A stretch of DNA of 64,000 nt from Bactericera cockerelli (taxonomy: Eukaryota > Arthropoda > Insecta > Hemiptera > Triozidae). Both the position numbers and the translations under genes were made by a program. Of the stretch, positions 60,541 through 64,000 are shown piece after piece. The first letter of the stretch is position 1. The number at the start of each line of letters is the position of its first letter. The stretch covers positions 16,349,377 to 16,413,376 of the forward strand of contig CM044966.1 of the NCBI GenBank assembly GCA_024516035.1. The letters are read 5' to 3'. A model generated the notes under the pieces. That model had not been told where the DNA came from. It did not search any database and saw only the letters and a list, made by a program, of their open reading frames with translations.

Positions 60541-60867
60541 TTTGTGATTTTATGTAAAGGCCTCATTTCCAAAATGGCGGACCTTTTCTGATTTTCCGAG
60601 GACCTGTGTAGATGTATGTGGAGGAGTGGTGCTAGATGTGATGTTTGTACTAAATAGAGCTGTGCTAGATGTATCTGTACTTGTACTAGATCCTAACCAT
60701 TAAATCACAGAATGAAATAACTCAGCATGGAAAATTACGCATGATTTTCCTGTGGTTATGATCATGAGGTACCTACCTACATTATACATACCTATATATT
60801 TATTACCTATGTATGTACTGTACAATGAACATACATAGTAAATAACTACCCGAGGAACATTCCTCTG

Positions 60868-61130
60868 TGGCGTAATGGTTGTGATTACTGCCCTTAGTCC
60901 AGAGTTCCCGAGTTCGACTCCCGGTTGGGGCAGATTTTTCAACGAAAATTCTGGTCCATCCAACCACGTGAGGCTGGCATTTCCGGCCCTACCCAGGCTA
61001 GGTGAGGTCAATGTGGCTAGCTGGTACGACTCCCAGCGAATGGAGGGTATAAAACCCCGTCCTGACTACCTCAATTATGCAAATCAGGACGTACATCAGA
61101 ACTAGAATCAACTGGTCACAATAGATTTGA
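60868..61130 (+). mobile_element. tRNA-derived SINE, family D (full)
   Basis: The head CCTCTGTGGCGTAATGGTTG and box B GAGTTCGACTCCCGGTTGG are present. The body has CCCTACCCAGGCTAGGTGAG and CAGCGAATGGAGGGTATAAA, and the tail GACGTACATCAGAACTAGAA. Confidence 0.82.
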
Positions 61131-61234
61131 AAGAGGTGTTTTTTTAGCGAGAAAAAAGTCACGGAAAGAGATTCACTTGTTACATTCAAGAGATACACTT
61201 TAAGTCACCAGTACCAGGCGTTCTGTTTTCACAC

Positions 61235-61430
61235 ACAACGTCGATGGCATGTTGAACACGCCAACGTCCAGCGAGGTTAAGACTTGGATTGGTGACCATT
61301 GAAATCCTTCACCTCATGATACTCACTATTCCCGGCCTAGCAAGGTTGGGTGAGGTTAATGTGAGTTTCCATTGAATGGAGGGTAAAACTCCCGTTTCGA
61401 ACGACCTAGATTTGTTAAACCATCAAAAAT
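61235..61430 (+). mobile_element. 5S-derived SINE, family G
   Basis: The head CAACGTCGATGGCATGTTGA then CAGCGAGGTTAAGACTTGGA and TTGGTGACCATTGAAAT. The middle of the 5S part is deleted. The body is shared with family D (GCAAGGTTGGGTGAGGTTAA). Confidence 0.75.
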
Positions 61431-61439
61431 AATCATAAA

Positions 61440-62420
61440 AAAAGTAAAAAGACAATAGATAAATCGTCTCGCTTCTTAAATCAACATTCTTATCACTAAA
61501 GAGATGACACAAGTGTGCAAGTATCATCTCGTAGGTACCTACATATTTCACTAACAATATTGTTTACTATGATAAGATAACAATAAATTTTATTTCTAAT
61601 GTCATTAATATTATTATTATTTTATGATAGGTAATATTATTTTTGATTATTGTTATAATCGGATCGTATTTATTCGTATAATAGATATTTATTTATTAAA
61701 TAATAATAATAACACAAAAATAATAATAATAATCACCACCAAAAAAAATATTATTATTACCAACTCAAACCAATAAATGATAGTAAGTTGTTAATATTTT
61801 TTAGAAAAAAATATTATTATTATTTTTATCACTTTAGATAACAAGAAATTACACCACAGATTTTTTAAAACACGCCCGTATCATTAACCGATAGAAAATC
61901 CGAACCCGTATGGAAATGTTCGGTATGATTCACCAATCGTTATCTAATTTATTATTATTTTTTAACTATCATTTGTCATGATAGTTATGATAAAAAAATA
62001 GGTACAGAATATAAAATATTATTACTTATAATATGTCATCTTAGGAACAATAATTTTATTTTACGTTTGAAAAGATACATACAGAAGTCGATTTTTTCAA
62101 AATTAATATTCATGTATTTATTTAATGTTTATACATAATGTCTGGTTCCTATTCCTTGGGATATAACCCGGCAGTTAAAAAAACAGAAGTGGAAAAATCA
62201 TTGTATTGAACATGTACGTAAAAAAAATATATTGTCATTAAATATTTTAATGAGAAGTTCTACCGCAAAAAAAAGAATGACCGAGTTACGTATCGTCGAG
62301 ATAGGGCTGAACTACAGAGACTGAAATTGGTTTTCGCTTATCAGGTGAGTTTGGTCTGTGAGGCACTGAATAGCGAACTGGGTATCTATGCCTATCTACC
62401 TATATGTATTATGTATAATC
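61440..62420. other. Intergenic, very AT-rich
   Basis: Long ATT/AAT tracts (61600-61860) and no gene recognised. Confidence 0.4.
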
Positions 62421-62439
62421 ATGGTAGAAGAGAACTCAA

Positions 62440-62605
62440 TGAGTCATCTAGGTGTGCAGGAGAGGTATATGGTCGAGTTTGAGAACTCACCAATTCTCCA
62501 TCGGTGACTATATGTACAATTGTACATGCATGGTAGGAGAAACTCAATGAGTTATCTAGTCGTATGGTCGTGTTTGAGAACTCACCAATTCCATCGGTTA
62601 GATAG
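62440..62605. repeat. Imperfect tandem duplication, about 95-bp unit
   Basis: AGAACTCAATGAGTCATCTA and TTTGAGAACTCACCAATT recur at 62520-62600. On the minus strand both copies read AATTGGTGAGTTCTCA, a donor-like sequence, but no coding exon could be tied to it. Confidence 0.7.
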
Positions 62606-62624
62606 ATATAAAAAAGAAAATACA

Positions 62625-63240
62625 CTGCCAGTTGTATATACTCGAAAATTTTGAGATTTTATAATAAACCACTTGTATCTCCAAAACCGCTTAACCAATT
62701 TTCTTAAAATTTTCTAAATCCTACAAAAAATCAGGATCGGCAAATCTTGGACCTTATTTTTTGATTTTTTGTTTAAAATTTCGGATTTTCTTAAATATCA
62801 AAGCTAAATCATATTTTATTAAATGATAATTACAAATTCATTATGTCAAACACTACTACACATATACATACAAAATTTCATCAAAATAACCGTTTACGAG
62901 ATACAAGCTATGTAAAAAGTTAGTGGACAGGCGCATGGTCTGTATCACCAAGAACCGCAACATGAATTTAATATGAGACCATTTACAATACGTTTCCTAG
63001 GTATATGTGTACAAAATTTCGTCGAAATCTGTTTTGTAGTTTCTGAGATTTGAGCGTTACAAGGAATGTATTAATTAACAGATCGACAGACAGACACAAA
63101 ACCAAAGTTGCTCAGGAGGATATGAAACGTCCAGAAATATAAAAAAAAAATTGAAATAGGAGAAAAAATATATTTTTTTTTTTTACAAAAGCGAACACAA
63201 TACTTCCGATTCCTAATATCAGAAATTTGTTGAAGGTAAT
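62625..63240 (+). repeat. Interspersed repeat family L, copy 2
   Basis: It matches 35386-36117 over most of its length, with a shorter (CAGA)n tract, and ends ACTTCCGATTCCTAATATCA. A further copy of the 3' end lies at 63320-63382. Confidence 0.7.
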
Positions 63241-63604
63241 AAAATGAGTTTTAGAACTACAAGTACCTACGTATTATGTAAAAAATAAGTAAGAAGAAAA
63301 AAAAAGAACAATAATAATATTTTTTTACAAAAACAAACACGATACTTCCGATTTCTAATATTAGAAAATTGTCGGAAGTAAAATAAATGACTCAGCTGTT
63401 TCTGTTTTATACGAATTAAATACCACCAGGTCCACCGGTGTGTTTCCAGATGAGCAATAAACCGCAAAAACTTCTAAATCGTACTTTCATACAAACCACA
63501 AACATGTGTCATACATCATACATACATGGTAAAGGATTCATAAGAGGAAGTGGTCAAGTGGCTACAACGAATGTTTCGTATGTGAACAGTTATTATTATT
63601 ATTA

Positions 63605-63962
63605 GTCTGGCTGGGGGACTTTAAGCAGGGAGGAGACCAGCAGTCTGGCTGGGGGACTATAAACAGGGAGTAGACCAGCAGTCTGGCTGGGGGACTATAA
63701 ACAGGGAGTAGACCAGCAGTCTGGCTGGGGGACTATAAAAAGGGAGTAGACCAGCAGTCTGGCTGGGGGACTATAAAAAGGGAGTAGACCAGCAGTCTGG
63801 CTGGGGGACTATAAACATAAACAGGGAGTACACCAACATTGGCTTGGTTCTGGGGGCCCTTGTCAATTATTAGCCTCCTTCTAAAGACAGTGGTAGAAGT
63901 GCTGAGTCATTCCTCCACTGTCTGGCTACCATCGTTCACGATGACGCCACCCTATGATGATT
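63605..63962 (-). mobile_element. Family H element with about six 38-bp units
   Basis: The units GTCTGGCTGGGGGACTATAA are followed by the reverse flank GGGGGCCCTTGTCAATTATT and CATCGTTCACGATGACGCCA. Confidence 0.9.
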
Positions 63963-64000
63963 ATTATTAAACACTTTATTAGATATAAAAAGACATAATT

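Overview
The window is eukaryotic nuclear DNA, almost certainly from an arthropod and probably an insect. It holds three intron-split genes with GT-AG junctions that conserve phase, in a background crowded with tRNA-derived and 5S-rRNA-derived SINEs, foldback transposons, Helitron-like elements and LINE fragments. The species cannot be named from sequence alone; a hemipteran-type genome is only a guess. No CRISPR, operon or other prokaryotic features are present.

Left edge (1-7,561, minus strand). A CYP4-type cytochrome P450 starts at 7,561. Its first four coding exons (308 codons) are here; the I-helix and heme-binding part lies left of the window. A Ty3/gypsy-type LTR element (1-3,664) sits in the next intron, 18 bases past the exon 4 donor and on the same strand. 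Its single 953-residue ORF fuses Gag to integrase and lacks protease, reverse transcriptase and RNase H. P450 exon 3 carries an in-frame coding minisatellite, and the start of exon 2 with its splice acceptor is copied five more times in the adjoining intron.

Middle (22,049-26,845, plus strand). A complete four-exon gene encodes a 222-residue catalytic alpha subunit of platelet-activating factor acetylhydrolase 1b (PAFAH1B2/3, Paf-AHalpha type) with an intact Ser-Asp-His triad. Its introns hold LINE remnants, SINEs and a 68-bp tandem array.

Right (32,983-56,377, minus strand). An 11-exon gene can be assembled without a frame break: 784 residues with a signal peptide, a Ser/Gly-rich low-complexity region, LRRNT, about 11 leucine-rich repeats, LRRCT, one transmembrane helix and a short cytoplasmic tail. 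A 5'-truncated LINE, Helitrons and foldback elements lie in its introns.

The most striking property is a recurring kind of tandem duplication. Copies of exon edges, with splice site or stop codon attached, are strung out in the neighbouring intron or 3' flank in all three genes: P450 exon 2; PAFAH exon 4; LRR exons 1, 5, 7, 8, 10 and 11. Copies at acceptors carry their pyrimidine tract, which explains the GAATA/GAGAA microsatellites beside P450 exon 2. Intergenic stretches (7,562-22,048; 26,846-31,089; 56,378-64,000) contain only mobile and simple repeats that I can recognise.
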